DNA of 64,000 nucleotides from Micrococcales bacterium UBA2037 (GCA_002333405.1 DDBH01000010.1:68027-132026); one strand, 5' to 3'. Counted from the stretch's first letter, positions 26,874 to 36,217 are shown. Translations and numbers: made by a program. The notes: generated from the letters alone by a model not told the origin.

Positions 26874-27104
26874 TCAAATTTCGTTATCGATCTCTAGATA
26901 TTTAATTCTCGACGTGAATCCCGAAGTGATTCTGACTCTGTTCGCCTTCACTCCAAATTCTGCTGCAATGAACTTGATTACCGCCTGGTTTGCGGCGCCA
27001 TCGACCGGCTTGGCCTTGATCCTCACCACATAGATTCCGTCTTCAGTAAGCTCGAGGCTTTCTGGGCCTCGGGCACCTGGCTTGACGTGAACCTTTATCT
27101 TCAT
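26874..27104 (-). CDS. DUF167 (YggU-like) protein
   Basis: Small protein of 76 residues with the DUF167 pattern: VHVKPGARG at the start, IKAKPVDGAANQAVIKFIAAEFGV in the middle, and VRITSGFTSRIKYLEI at the end. Structures of the family show a small alpha/beta fold; its role is unknown. TAGACT seven bases before the ATG suggests a leaderless promoter. The gene lies alone between tRNA-Ala and the BI-1-like gene, both on the other strand. Confidence 0.88.
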   Translation of the reverse strand: MKIKVHVKPGARGPESLELTEDGIYVVRIKAKPVDGAANQAVIKFIAAEFGVKANRVRITSGFTSRIKYLEIDNEI

Positions 27105-27111
27105 TTTCCCG

Positions 27112-27117
27112 AGTCTA
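27112..27117 (-). promoter_or_regulatory. -10 element (TAGACT) for the DUF167 gene
   Basis: On the minus strand TAGACT is followed by CGGGAAA and then the ATG at 27104. A seven-base gap is compatible with a leaderless mRNA. Confidence 0.4.
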
Positions 27118-27167
27118 GGGATTATTGAGCTCAGAGCTGACTAGCAGCAGCTTTTCAGGAAATTCAC

Positions 27168-27182
27168 TTAGGATTTTCCTAA
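27168..27182. promoter_or_regulatory. Palindrome TTAGGA-TTT-TCCTAA upstream of the BI-1-like gene
   Basis: Perfect six-base inverted repeat with a three-base spacer, 20 bases before the GTG at 27203. It lies where a promoter would be expected, so it may be an operator; arms this short could also occur by chance. Confidence 0.25.
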
Positions 27183-27202
27183 TTGTTTATGAAAGGAACA
27201 GC

Positions 27203-27952
27203 GTGGCCATATCTCACAACCCAGCCTTCAACCGAAGCATGCGCACTGGCCTAAGTGTCAGTCAGCGCGATCAGCAGCAGGTTAATGCAGAATTCGAAAG
27301 AATGACCACAACTCCAATGACCATGGAGGGTACTACCTCCAAGGTGATCGGCCTATTCGTGGCCGTATTGGCTGGAGCTGGATTGACTTGGTTCTTTGAG
27401 CTTTACTCACTGTTCTTCCCGGCAATGTTTGTCGGTTTAGGGCTCGGGCTCTGGGCTAGTTTCAGCAAGAAGGTTCGCCCTGGTCTCTACATGGCCTACG
27501 CCCTAGTTCAGGGAGTCTTCATTGGTGGCATCAGCGGTCTGCTCGAGATGCAGTATCCGGGAATTGTCCAAACTGCAGTGGTGGGAACCTTTGCAACTGC
27601 CGGGACTATGTTTGCCGCCTATCGTTTTGGGTGGGTCAAAGTAAACCAGCGCTTTACTCGTTTTATGACCTTTGCGATTACTGGCTACCTGGTCTTTGCA
27701 CTTGTGAATCTGGGCTTTGCGATGTTTGCCGGTATCAGCATTTACAGCTCTCCGTTCGGGTGGCTGATCGCATTGGCTGGTGTTGGACTTGCCGCCTTCA
27801 CTTTGAATCTTGATTTTGAGGTTATTAGCCAGGGTGTTAGTCAGCGTTGGCCACAGGAAATGGAGTGGCGTGCCGCCTTTGGGCTTACCGCATCTTTGAT
27901 TTGGCTATATGTTGAAATTTTGCGCCTAGTCGCAATTTTCAACCAGGACTAA
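27203..27952 (+). CDS. BAX inhibitor-1/YccA-like membrane protein
   Basis: Membrane protein of 249 residues with seven hydrophobic segments after a soluble N-terminus of about 45 residues. The N-terminal AFNRS block and the order of helices match the actinobacterial Bax1-I/YccA branch, including ALVQGVFIGGISGLLE and NLDFEVISQGVSQRWPQEMEWRAAFGL near the end. Some family members act in membrane-protease control or as calcium leak channels; the role here is unknown. GTG 27203 follows AAAGGA; the longer frame to 27125 has no conserved sequence. It overlaps the end of dnaE2 by four bases. Confidence 0.88.
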   Translation: MAISHNPAFNRSMRTGLSVSQRDQQQVNAEFERMTTTPMTMEGTTSKVIGLFVAVLAGAGLTWFFELYSLFFPAMFVGLGLGLWASFSKKVRPGLYMAYALVQGVFIGGISGLLEMQYPGIVQTAVVGTFATAGTMFAAYRFGWVKVNQRFTRFMTFAITGYLVFALVNLGFAMFAGISIYSSPFGWLIALAGVGLAAFTLNLDFEVISQGVSQRWPQEMEWRAAFGLTASLIWLYVEILRLVAIFNQD

Positions 27953-30900
27953 GAAGCTCGTTGCTGCCACTGTTGCCACAGCTGGCGTAAATCCCAGGCG
28001 TTCTCAGCAAGGACTGAAACTCCGCGCACTCCGGTGCGACGAGTCTTTCCGGAAATCAGCAATAGCTTGTTTTGAAATAGCAGATTGCTGCACCTGCGCT
28101 GGGCCTCGTCAAAGAATGTTGCGTCCGCTAAACCAGTACCGTCGTCCAGACTTATGAATACAACCCTCTTGCCACTTCGCATCGGGGGAGTCTGGGTTGC
28201 AACCCTTACACCTGCAACCAAAACCTCGGTGTTGCTGCGAATGCCAATTAGTTCACCGGCTCTAACAACCCCCATTTCGTCGAGCATCTGCTGAAATTTT
28301 TCAATTTGATGCCGGGTGATATCCATCTTGGTTATTGCCAGCTCTGATTCAAGTTCCATCTCTTTGGAGATTGGGGCATTGCCAACTGGAAGCTGATCTA
28401 AATTCTTTAGATCAAAACTCAGCTGGTTGGCATCAAGTTTCGGTGCTGCTTTGGCGGCAAGCTGCCTTATTTTCACAAGCAGGTCGCTCCTGTTATGGAC
28501 AGCGGCCTCACCTTCAATGCCGGCGACTGCATCAAGTGCTCCAACAAGCGCAAGTTTCTCAAGTGTTCTTCTGGATGGCCTTGCTCTTAGGTAAAAATCA
28601 GTGACGTCCTGAAACGGTTGTTCGCAGATTATTCGTTCAACTTCCGGTTTGGAGATTCCTGCAATCTCGGATAGTGACACCCGAACCGCCGCGTCACCAT
28701 CGTGTTTCTCGACAAGGTATTCATTGGTGGACCGGTTGACGTCTATGCCAAGCAGCTTCACCCCCAGTCTTCTTGCTTCCGCCAGTAATAGTCGCCGCGG
28801 ATACATGCCTGGATCGTGAGTCAGTAGACCTGAAATGAATTCAGTTGGGTAGTGGGTTTTTAGCCAAGCAGAGTGATATGTGGGGACGGCAAAGGCGGCA
28901 CCGTGTGCCTTGCAGAAGCCGAAGCTTCCAAACCCTTCGAGCACCGACCACACCTTGTCGATTACCTGCTGACTGTAGCCTCTGGCCGCCGCCGCTTTCT
29001 TGAAGTATGTTGCAACACCTTGAGCCTTGGCGGGCTTGCCGAGTTGGCGCCTCATCTCATCGGCCCTGGCTAATGTGCAGCCGGTCATAACCTTCATAAT
29101 CCGCATCAACTGCTCGTGAAACACAACTACTCCGTAACTCTCTTCCAAAATATCTCGGAGGTCTCTGTGCATGTAGTCCGGTTCAATGAAGCCGTGTCGC
29201 CCATCCAGATAAGGCTTGATCATGTTGCCCTTCATGGGGCCGGGCCTAAACAGTGAAATTTGCATGGTTAGATCGTTGAACTTTGTTGGCTGGTGCTTTC
29301 CGGTTAGTTCACGCTGACCGGGGCTTTCTATTTGAAACAGCCCCAGAGTGTTGGTGGTTCGAATCATTTTGTAGACAGCTGGATCATCTTTGTCCACTCT
29401 GTCCAAATCAAGGTCCACCTGCTTGACTCTCTTGATCTCTTTGACTGTGTAGGCCATTGCGCTTTGCATCCTGACCCCGAGTACGTCCAGCTTCAAAAAA
29501 CCCATTGGGTCCATGTCGTCTTTGTCGAACTGGCTCATCGGCAGCCCCATGCCGCTTGGCTCAGTGGGTGTTAGATCCAGAAGACTTGAATCGCCCAAAA
29601 TAACTCCGCAGGGATGCATTGAAATGTGCCGGGGGAGCCTGTCTAGTCGCTGGGTTATATCCACCAGTAGGTTTAGCTTTCTATCGGTTTCGGTGAGTTT
29701 TGAAAATTCTGCGAGCTCGGGCTTTTGGTTCAACTCGGTTCGGAAATTACGCGCTGAAAAGCGCCACATGTTTTTTGCTATTTCGTCAATTTGCTCCTCC
29801 TCCAGACCAAGTGCCAATCCACCATCCCGCACCGCTCCGCGCCCGCGATAGGTAGATTGCATGGAAAGCAGCGTTACCCTGTTGCCTCCGTAGCGCCGGA
29901 AAATGGCTCGGTATATTTCGTGCCTTCTTGCCGACTCGACATCTATGTCGATATCCGGCAGCGTGCTGCGCTCGGTCGACAAGAAACGCTCAAAGAGCAA
30001 ACCTTCGGCTACCGGGTCAACTCCGCTTATGCCGAGCAGGTAATTAATCAGCGAGCCAGCCCCCGAACCCCTTGCTGAAATTCTGATGCGCATATCTCTG
30101 ATCATTTGCGCAACATCGGCAACCGTCAGGAAGTAGGTTGAAAACCCGAGCTTATTTACTGAAATTAACTCTTTGGAAAGCTGATGCTGAACCGTTGCAA
30201 GCTCGGCTGCCTTGATCTCTGGGTATCGCCAGTTGATGGCTGAATGAGTTTTTTGCCAGAGCACCTCAAACGGGTTTCCGGTTATTCCAAGTGCACTTTT
30301 TTCTGGAGTTTTTGGTTGATTCCAGCCGCAGTCTTGTTCTGGATCCAGAAAGCAGTTGCTGGCCAATCGCTCGGTGTTCTCAATCAATGCCATTGACTGT
30401 TTTGTGTCCTCGGTCACCTCCAGTGCCAGGGCGGCAATCTTTGAGACTGGCTTTAGCCAGGCCTGAGCATTCGGCTGTGGCTCAAATAAACCAAGTGGTT
30501 CCAGGTGTCTGGCTGAATCCAAAACATCGGCTGTAAGTGCCCCATCTGGCTCTATGTAGCGAACGGCATTGGTCATTACGGCTGAAATGCCAGTTGCTGC
30601 CGCCAGGTCCAACATTGCCCGGGCGTGTTTTGTTGAACCAATCAGCCCCGGCTCTGTCATGTGGTTCACCACTTCAATTGCCAAGGAGCCCGGAGTTGGA
30701 AACTGCTCCTTCCAGAATTCAGAGAGCTCTTTAGCTTTTCCTGGTTCTTTTAGTACCAACCTGCTCAGAGAGCTTTCTAGGCCGAGCAAAATTGTGCAGT
30801 TTGCCTGCTCCCTAAAAAAACTTGCTAGTTCGTGGATAGACAGCGAAGTTTCCTTTTTACGACCCTTGCGGCTTGTCGCCAGTGACACAATCCGGCAAAG

Positions 30901-31179
30901 CGTGGACCAACCCAAGCCCCTGTTGTGGCCATGTGCAAGGATCACCACACGACCAAGGTCCTGCTCTCCGGTGATTTTTAGGTTCACGCCGACTATCGGA
31001 CTAATGCCAACTGAAATACAGGCACCAATGTGCTTCACGGCCCCGTAGAGGCCATCACGATCTGTAATTGCTAAACCACTAGAGCCCATGGCTGAAGCGG
31101 CAGCAGCGAGCTGTTCTGGGCGGTTCACTCCATAGTGGGCAGAAAAGGCAGAGCTGACGTTGAGGTGGCTAAAGCCCAT
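27949..31179 (-). CDS. dnaE2: Error-prone DNA polymerase DnaE2 (ImuC)
   Basis: C-family DNA polymerase for mutagenic translesion synthesis after DNA damage. The N-terminal PHP domain covers about 1-270. The polymerase core has the catalytic PDIDIDVE at 408-415, and a C-terminal OB-fold (EVLVAGVRVATQTPP) follows. At 1076 residues it has the DnaE2 length, shorter than replicative DnaE1 (about 1180). It follows the DUF6504 gene by one base in an operon behind a LexA box. The usual partner genes imuA/imuB are not next to it. Confidence 0.93.
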   Translation of the reverse strand: MGFSHLNVSSAFSAHYGVNRPEQLAAAASAMGSSGLAITDRDGLYGAVKHIGACISVGISPIVGVNLKITGEQDLGRVVILAHGHNRGLGWSTLCRIVSLATSRKGRKKETSLSIHELASFFREQANCTILLGLESSLSRLVLKEPGKAKELSEFWKEQFPTPGSLAIEVVNHMTEPGLIGSTKHARAMLDLAAATGISAVMTNAVRYIEPDGALTADVLDSARHLEPLGLFEPQPNAQAWLKPVSKIAALALEVTEDTKQSMALIENTERLASNCFLDPEQDCGWNQPKTPEKSALGITGNPFEVLWQKTHSAINWRYPEIKAAELATVQHQLSKELISVNKLGFSTYFLTVADVAQMIRDMRIRISARGSGAGSLINYLLGISGVDPVAEGLLFERFLSTERSTLPDIDIDVESARRHEIYRAIFRRYGGNRVTLLSMQSTYRGRGAVRDGGLALGLEEEQIDEIAKNMWRFSARNFRTELNQKPELAEFSKLTETDRKLNLLVDITQRLDRLPRHISMHPCGVILGDSSLLDLTPTEPSGMGLPMSQFDKDDMDPMGFLKLDVLGVRMQSAMAYTVKEIKRVKQVDLDLDRVDKDDPAVYKMIRTTNTLGLFQIESPGQRELTGKHQPTKFNDLTMQISLFRPGPMKGNMIKPYLDGRHGFIEPDYMHRDLRDILEESYGVVVFHEQLMRIMKVMTGCTLARADEMRRQLGKPAKAQGVATYFKKAAAARGYSQQVIDKVWSVLEGFGSFGFCKAHGAAFAVPTYHSAWLKTHYPTEFISGLLTHDPGMYPRRLLLAEARRLGVKLLGIDVNRSTNEYLVEKHDGDAAVRVSLSEIAGISKPEVERIICEQPFQDVTDFYLRARPSRRTLEKLALVGALDAVAGIEGEAAVHNRSDLLVKIRQLAAKAAPKLDANQLSFDLKNLDQLPVGNAPISKEMELESELAITKMDITRHQIEKFQQMLDEMGVVRAGELIGIRSNTEVLVAGVRVATQTPPMRSGKRVVFISLDDGTGLADATFFDEAQRRCSNLLFQNKLLLISGKTRRTGVRGVSVLAENAWDLRQLWQQWQQRAS

Positions 31180-31464
31180 TTAGCCGGTAGCCTCTTCAAT
31201 TTCCCAGCTGTCTTCTGGTAGTTGGTGGCGCAGCTGAAAAAAGTATCTACCGGTTGTGCTTGCCGCCCACAATCGCCACATTTCGGTTTCAACTAGATTG
31301 CGCCCCTGACCGACCTCGGCTTGGCCGGCATGTTGCCACCAAAGCGATCTGGAATACCAACGAACTGGCCTGGAAGAGGTTAGAAAAAGTTCCCCACGCC
31401 AGTCAAAAGACGCGGGTGCTCCATCGGCGTCAAGCATGACACCAGTAGCAAGCTCAATTTCCAA
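31180..31464 (-). CDS. DUF6504-like protein of the dnaE2 operon
   Basis: Small protein of 94 residues rich in Trp and Arg (WYSRSLWWQHAG, MWRLWAASTTGRYFFQLRH). Proteins of this pattern lie next to imuB/dnaE2 in many actinobacteria, and DUF6504 is the likely family (recognised by pattern and context). The start is TTG 31464 with GAAGGGG about 12 bases upstream; ATG 31437 is an alternative. It abuts dnaE2 and is the first gene behind the SOS box, so it should be induced by DNA damage. Its biochemical role is unknown. Confidence 0.75.
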   Translation of the reverse strand: MEIELATGVMLDADGAPASFDWRGELFLTSSRPVRWYSRSLWWQHAGQAEVGQGRNLVETEMWRLWAASTTGRYFFQLRHQLPEDSWEIEEATG

Positions 31465-31486
31465 AGCTAGCGCCCCTTCTAACTAT

Positions 31487-31502
31487 TCGAACAAATGTTC
31501 GA
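31487..31502. promoter_or_regulatory. LexA binding site (SOS box) of the DUF6504-dnaE2 operon
   Basis: TCGAACAAATGTTCGA is a perfect palindrome and matches the actinobacterial SOS box TCGAAC-N4-GTTCGA. It lies 23 bases before the DUF6504 TTG. The symmetry extends outward (CTAACT on the left, AGTTAG on the right) with two mismatches, giving a 32-base imperfect palindrome from 31479 to 31510. Confidence 0.92.
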
Positions 31503-31511
31503 TAAGTTAGA

Positions 31512-31540
31512 AGTGTATGACTTGACTAAGACATTTACAA
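31512..31540 (-). promoter_or_regulatory. Promoter of the dnaE2 operon (TTGTAA - 17 - TACACT)
   Basis: On the minus strand TTGTAA (31540-31535) and TACACT (31517-31512) are separated by 17 bases. Transcription would start around 31505, so the SOS box covers the start point and LexA would block it. The remaining bases 31541-31612 are AT-rich and hold no gene that I can support. Confidence 0.55.
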
Positions 31541-31612
31541 AATCAAATTTTGATTCTGTTGATCAATTACAAAAAACCTGCACAGCCGCTACACGAAGCA
31601 CAGCTAATTCCT

Positions 31613-32407
31613 CTAAGAGATCTCCAACGGAGTGTCTCCAACTGGTCCAGAAAGCATTTCTAGTCGCTTCCGGAACGAATTCAGTTTCTTTGCTCCCGAA
31701 ACAGGCATGTCGCCCCATGCAGTGACCAGTCTTATGCCCTGTAGTGCCGAAAGACTCCAGATTTCAAGGCCGGCTAGGTCTTGAGGCTGCTTGCGCACCT
31801 CTCTGGTTTCGTACCCAGCCTGGTTCGCCAGTTCGAAAACGAGCGACCTTGTTACCGAGGGCAGCCAATCTGTGGAATCATCCGGACCACAAAGGACGTC
31901 CCCTTCCCACCAAACGATGGAAGACAGTGCACCATCTGCTACGTGGCCACCGGCATCGAGAATGACAGCCTCATCTGCTCCATGCAGGTTTGCCTGCCTC
32001 CTAAGCTTCTGGCAAACCGAGAGATCCGGCCCCTTGACTAAAGGTTGGTTTCGCGGGTCTGGCTCGTTCAGTGACCAAAGCGTGCAGTGCGGGCTTCTAA
32101 TCGGTGCCGGTCGGATTCTGAAAAATAACTGCTGACCAATTGGCTGAAAATGGCGAAATTCGATTCTTGGAAACCACGATTCTTCCAGTGGCGTTGCGGC
32201 AATAACCGCGTCGAAGAAATCAAGCAGCTCTGGCCGAGAAATGTCAATAACCGATCTGGCAAAACGCGCAAAGTGACGGTCTAATCCGCGAACCATGCCT
32301 TCGTTCACCAGCCAGCTGTCGGCCACCGAGAGTGAGCCTGGGATGGCGTGGTCGACCGGTATCAGGTCATTACCCGTGAATTGGTAGACATCACCCGTTA
32401 CGCTCAT
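31613..32407 (-). CDS. pabC: Aminotransferase class IV, probable 4-amino-4-deoxychorismate lyase
   Basis: PLP-dependent fold-type IV protein of 264 residues, probably releasing p-aminobenzoate and pyruvate from aminodeoxychorismate for folate synthesis. Supporting signs are DRHFARFARS at the N-terminus, KGPDLSVCQKLRRQANLHGADEAVILDAGGHVADGA with spacing of class-IV enzymes, and the C-terminal ALQGIRLVTAW. The usual catalytic Lys position is taken by the KLRRQ segment, by alignment from memory. Divergence from a PabB-type gene 33 bases away supports the function. A general branched-chain or D-amino-acid aminotransferase role is the alternative. Confidence 0.75.
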   Translation of the reverse strand: MSVTGDVYQFTGNDLIPVDHAIPGSLSVADSWLVNEGMVRGLDRHFARFARSVIDISRPELLDFFDAVIAATPLEESWFPRIEFRHFQPIGQQLFFRIRPAPIRSPHCTLWSLNEPDPRNQPLVKGPDLSVCQKLRRQANLHGADEAVILDAGGHVADGALSSIVWWEGDVLCGPDDSTDWLPSVTRSLVFELANQAGYETREVRKQPQDLAGLEIWSLSALQGIRLVTAWGDMPVSGAKKLNSFRKRLEMLSGPVGDTPLEIS

Positions 32408-32414
32408 CTCAACA

Positions 32415-32420
32415 AGATTA
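32415..32420 (-). promoter_or_regulatory. -10 element (TAATCT) before pabC
   Basis: On the minus strand TAATCT is followed by TGTTGAG and the ATG at 32407, a seven-base gap that fits a leaderless mRNA. Confidence 0.35.
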
Positions 32421-32440
32421 CGGGTCTAAAGGACTAAAGA

Positions 32441-33718
32441 TTGCCACTTTTTAGCGAACGCATTGAGGGTTGGAGCCCAATCCCTGACACTTTTGTGTCA
32501 TTTTTTGCCGCTAGCCCCAATTCATTTTGGCTCGATCGAGAGCATCACCATGATTCTCGCTACTCGATCATTGGCTCCGGACTCTACTCAGAGCAGATGC
32601 CAACCTCAGAGCCTGACTCTAGCCCAGGGCAGTTGCCCTTTAGTTTCAGGCCAGGGTTTGTCGGGGTTATTAACTATGCGCTTCCAGAAGCTGCCCGACT
32701 TGAGGTTTCTGGGATCGATGTTGATAGGGCGTTTGTCTATGACCACGACAACCGCGCCATGTTTTTCCTTGGAAACTTCGCAGAGGAGGCCGCCTTCAAG
32801 CAGTGGTTTCACGCGGCCCTACTAAGACTGGCACTGGTCGGAGGTGATGCCGCAAGTTACCAAATGACTCATGATCCAGCTTCGGCCGCTAGGTTCACCG
32901 CGCTTGATTCAAAAAGTGACTATCTGGCGAAAATAAAAACCGCGAAGGATCACATTGCAAAAGGCGACATCTATCAGCTTTGCTTGACCACCGAACTGCA
33001 GGCAGATTACGTAGGGGATCCGCTGGCACTGTTCCTGAGGCTCAGAAGGGCGCACCCAGCCCCGTACTGCACGTTTTTGAAAACAGAGCACGGGACCTAC
33101 GTGAGCATTTCTCCGGAGCGGTTCATAAGCGTTCGGGGCTCAAGAGTCACCAGTTCTCCGATCAAAGGCACCAGGCCCAGGTCGAATGATCCGGCTGAAG
33201 ATCTAGAGTTGCAGCAACGACTTGGCTCGGATGAAAAAGAGCGTGCTGAAAACCTAATGATCGTGGATCTGATTAGAAACGATCTGTCGAGCATTTGTGA
33301 ATCAGGCAGCGTCAATGTTGAGTCACTGCTGGCAATTCGGTCCTACTCGACAGTGCACCAATTGGTATCGGATGTCAGTGGCGAGCTAGTGGAGTCAAAA
33401 AACGGGTTTGATGCCTTGCGCGCCTTGTTTCCTGGGGGGTCGATGACCGGAGCGCCAAAGATAAGTGCCTGCGCAATTTTGGAGCAACTGGAAAAGCGCG
33501 AGCGCGGTGCTTACGCAGGAGCGATTGGCTGGATTAGTGCAACCGGAGACATGGATTTGGGCATGGTTATCAGAACGGCAATCTTTGAAGCCTCGCGAGT
33601 AAAAATTGCAGTGGGTGGCGGAATTACATCAGGTTCGTACCCAGCCACTGAGCACGCCGAAGTCCAGTTGAAGGCAATGGCACTTGTTGAGGCCATGGGA
33701 GCTGAGGTCAGTTGGTAA
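32441..33718 (+). CDS. pabB: Aminodeoxychorismate synthase component I
   Basis: Chorismate-binding enzyme of 425 residues that makes 4-amino-4-deoxychorismate with a glutamine amidotransferase partner. The motif SPIKGTRPR carries the Lys typical of PabB; anthranilate synthase TrpE has Ala there (PIAGTRxR). VDLIRNDL, GGSMTGAPK and GGGITSGSYPATEHAE are the other family blocks. The TTG start has AAAGGA seven bases upstream. No amidotransferase (PabA) gene is adjacent, so the partner must be elsewhere. Divergent from pabC. Confidence 0.9.
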   Translation: MPLFSERIEGWSPIPDTFVSFFAASPNSFWLDREHHHDSRYSIIGSGLYSEQMPTSEPDSSPGQLPFSFRPGFVGVINYALPEAARLEVSGIDVDRAFVYDHDNRAMFFLGNFAEEAAFKQWFHAALLRLALVGGDAASYQMTHDPASAARFTALDSKSDYLAKIKTAKDHIAKGDIYQLCLTTELQADYVGDPLALFLRLRRAHPAPYCTFLKTEHGTYVSISPERFISVRGSRVTSSPIKGTRPRSNDPAEDLELQQRLGSDEKERAENLMIVDLIRNDLSSICESGSVNVESLLAIRSYSTVHQLVSDVSGELVESKNGFDALRALFPGGSMTGAPKISACAILEQLEKRERGAYAGAIGWISATGDMDLGMVIRTAIFEASRVKIAVGGGITSGSYPATEHAEVQLKAMALVEAMGAEVSW

Positions 33719-33751
33719 TCTATGTGTTTGAACGAAGTTGAAGGTAGCTAA

Positions 33752-36217
33752 TTGCAAGAGAATTACGACGTCACCGAAATCCAGAATAAATGGCTTCCGG
33801 TTTGGGACGAAATAAAGCCTTTCGACTCATCTAGAGCGGATGATGCTAGGCCCACCAAGTATGTTCTGGACATGTTCCCATACCCTTCAGGGGACCTGCA
33901 CATGGGCCACGCCGAAGCCTACGCACTCGGAGATGTAATAGCCAGATACTGGGCCCAGAAGGGCTACAACGTAATGCACCCGATTGGCTGGGACGCCTTC
34001 GGACTGCCGGCAGAAAACGCGGCGATTAAGCGTGGCTTAGATCCGCGCGATTGGACCTACGAAAACATCGCTCAGCAAAAAGCTTCAATGCGCAGATACG
34101 CCTGCAGCTTCGACTGGGATAGGGTCTTGCAAACCTGTGATCCTCTCTATTACCGCTGGAACCAGTGGCTATTTCTAGAGTTCTACAAAAAGGGCCTTGC
34201 CTACCGCAAGAACTCAAACGTGAACTGGTGCCCTAGTTGCCAGACTGTTTTGGCCAATGAGCAGGTCGTTCAAGGTTTGTGTGAGCGCTGTGACTCGGTG
34301 GTAACCAAGAAGGCACTGACCCAGTGGTACTTCAAGGTGACCGACTATGCCGACCGGCTCTTGGATGATTTGGACCAACTTGAGGGCAAGTGGCCCTCCA
34401 AGGTGCTTTCGATGCAGCGCAACTGGATCGGTCGCTCCCAGGGTGCAAACATTGATTTCAAGATCGTTGATTCCGAGCAAAAGATCTCGGTGTTTACAAC
34501 TAGGCCCGACACGCTCTTTGGTGCAACCTTCATGGTCCTAGCCGCCGACAGCGAATTGGCAGCGAACCTGGCCGCGAATGCGTCCGACACCGTTCAGCAG
34601 GCGTTCGAGCAGTATTTGGATGGCGTCAAAAAGGCAAATGACATCGAGAGACTCGCAACGGACCGCAAGAAAACCGGTGTTTTCTTGGAGCAGTACGCGA
34701 TCAATCCGCTCAGCGGCGAACAGGTTCCAATCTGGGTCTCTGACTATGTACTTGCCGACTATGGCACCGGCGCCATCATGGGTGTTCCGGCTCACGACGA
34801 CCGTGACATTGAGTTTGCCAAGGCAATGGGGCTTGAAATCAAAATGGTTGTGGACACCGGGGAAGAAGACCCAGCTGTTTCCGGCATTGCCACCAGTGGC
34901 GATGGCGTGATTGTGAACTCTGGCGAACTAAATGGTCTGAGTAAACAAGATGCAATCGCAAAAGCAATTGAGATTGCAGAATCAAAGGGAACCGGAGTTG
35001 GGTCGAAAAACTTCAGGCTTCGAGACTGGCTGATCTCAAGGCAGCGCTACTGGGGAACTCCTATCCCGATTATCCACTGTGAGAAATGCGGTGAAGTTCC
35101 CGTTTCACAGGACCAGCTCCCAGTTACCCTGCCTGACAGTTCAGGATTAGACCTGCAACCAAAGGGAACCTCTCCGCTTGGTGCAGCCGATGAATGGCTG
35201 AACGTTTCCTGCCCTAGTTGCGGTGGTGCTGCAAAGCGTGACTCAGACACGATGGACACCTTTGTTGACAGTTCTTGGTACTTCCTGAGATTCCTATCGC
35301 CACACTCGGAGGAGTTCGCGTTTGATCCGGCGGAAGCCAAGAAGTGGGCACCGGTTGACCAGTATGTCGGCGGGGTGACTCACGCAATCCTGCACCTGCT
35401 CTATGCGCGCTTTTTCACAAAGGTTCTGCACGACATCGGAATGGTTGATTTTGAAGAGCCATTCACCAGGCTCTTGAACCAGGGCATGGTTTTGATGAAC
35501 GGTTCCGCGATGAGCAAGTCGCGAGGCAACCTGGTGCGACTAAGCGAGCAGCTGGATATCCATGGAGTTGACGCAATCCGTCTGACCATGGCCTTTGCCG
35601 GGCCTCCCGAAGACGACATCGATTGGGCTGACGTTTCGCCTGCTGCATCAGCTAAGTTCTTGGCTCGAGCGTGGAGGATCGCCAAAGATGTAGATAGCGA
35701 GCCCACCGCTGACTTTGCTGCTGGCGACAAGGGTGTCCGCAAGGCAACTCACCAGTTCCTGGTTGGTTTTGAGGAGGCCATCGAGGCTCACAAGTTCAAT
35801 GTGGGCGTGGCGAAAGCCATGGAGCTGACTAACGCCCTTCGCAAAGCTATTGATCAGGGCGTCGGACCTAAGGACATTGCTGTTCGAGAGGGCGCAGAAG
35901 AGCTAGCCAAGGCGCTAAGCCTGTTCGCTCCCTACACCTCGGAGGACATGTGGCAGTTGCTCGGTCACGAGCCTGCTGTGGCTTTGGCTGGGTTTGGAAC
36001 CGTTGATCAGAGTCTCTTGGTTGAACAGAGCACGGTTGCCGTGGTGCAGGTAGATGGAAAACTTCGGGACAAGTTCGAAGTTGACCTGTCCATAACCGAC
36101 GCTGAATTAGAGGCGATGGCCATGGCTTCTGCGGCGGTTCAAAGGACCATCGAGGGCAAAGAGGTCGTCAACGTCATCGTTCGTGCTCCGAAGCTTGTCA
36201 ACATAGCCACAAAATAG
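33752..36217 (+). CDS. leuS: Leucine-tRNA ligase
   Basis: Charges tRNA-Leu. Class I synthetase of 821 residues with HMGH at 50-53, a zinc-binding pair around CPSC-CERC near 162-177, the editing domain (about 220-410, TRPDTLFGATFMVLA) and AMSKS at about 586-590. The first Lys of KMSKS is Ala, which I recall as usual in actinobacteria. Start TTG with GAAGG upstream. The normal actinobacterial neighbours comEA and comEC do not follow it; only a 37-codon reading frame separates it from holA. Confidence 0.97.
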   Translation: MQENYDVTEIQNKWLPVWDEIKPFDSSRADDARPTKYVLDMFPYPSGDLHMGHAEAYALGDVIARYWAQKGYNVMHPIGWDAFGLPAENAAIKRGLDPRDWTYENIAQQKASMRRYACSFDWDRVLQTCDPLYYRWNQWLFLEFYKKGLAYRKNSNVNWCPSCQTVLANEQVVQGLCERCDSVVTKKALTQWYFKVTDYADRLLDDLDQLEGKWPSKVLSMQRNWIGRSQGANIDFKIVDSEQKISVFTTRPDTLFGATFMVLAADSELAANLAANASDTVQQAFEQYLDGVKKANDIERLATDRKKTGVFLEQYAINPLSGEQVPIWVSDYVLADYGTGAIMGVPAHDDRDIEFAKAMGLEIKMVVDTGEEDPAVSGIATSGDGVIVNSGELNGLSKQDAIAKAIEIAESKGTGVGSKNFRLRDWLISRQRYWGTPIPIIHCEKCGEVPVSQDQLPVTLPDSSGLDLQPKGTSPLGAADEWLNVSCPSCGGAAKRDSDTMDTFVDSSWYFLRFLSPHSEEFAFDPAEAKKWAPVDQYVGGVTHAILHLLYARFFTKVLHDIGMVDFEEPFTRLLNQGMVLMNGSAMSKSRGNLVRLSEQLDIHGVDAIRLTMAFAGPPEDDIDWADVSPAASAKFLARAWRIAKDVDSEPTADFAAGDKGVRKATHQFLVGFEEAIEAHKFNVGVAKAMELTNALRKAIDQGVGPKDIAVREGAEELAKALSLFAPYTSEDMWQLLGHEPAVALAGFGTVDQSLLVEQSTVAVVQVDGKLRDKFEVDLSITDAELEAMAMASAAVQRTIEGKEVVNVIVRAPKLVNIATK

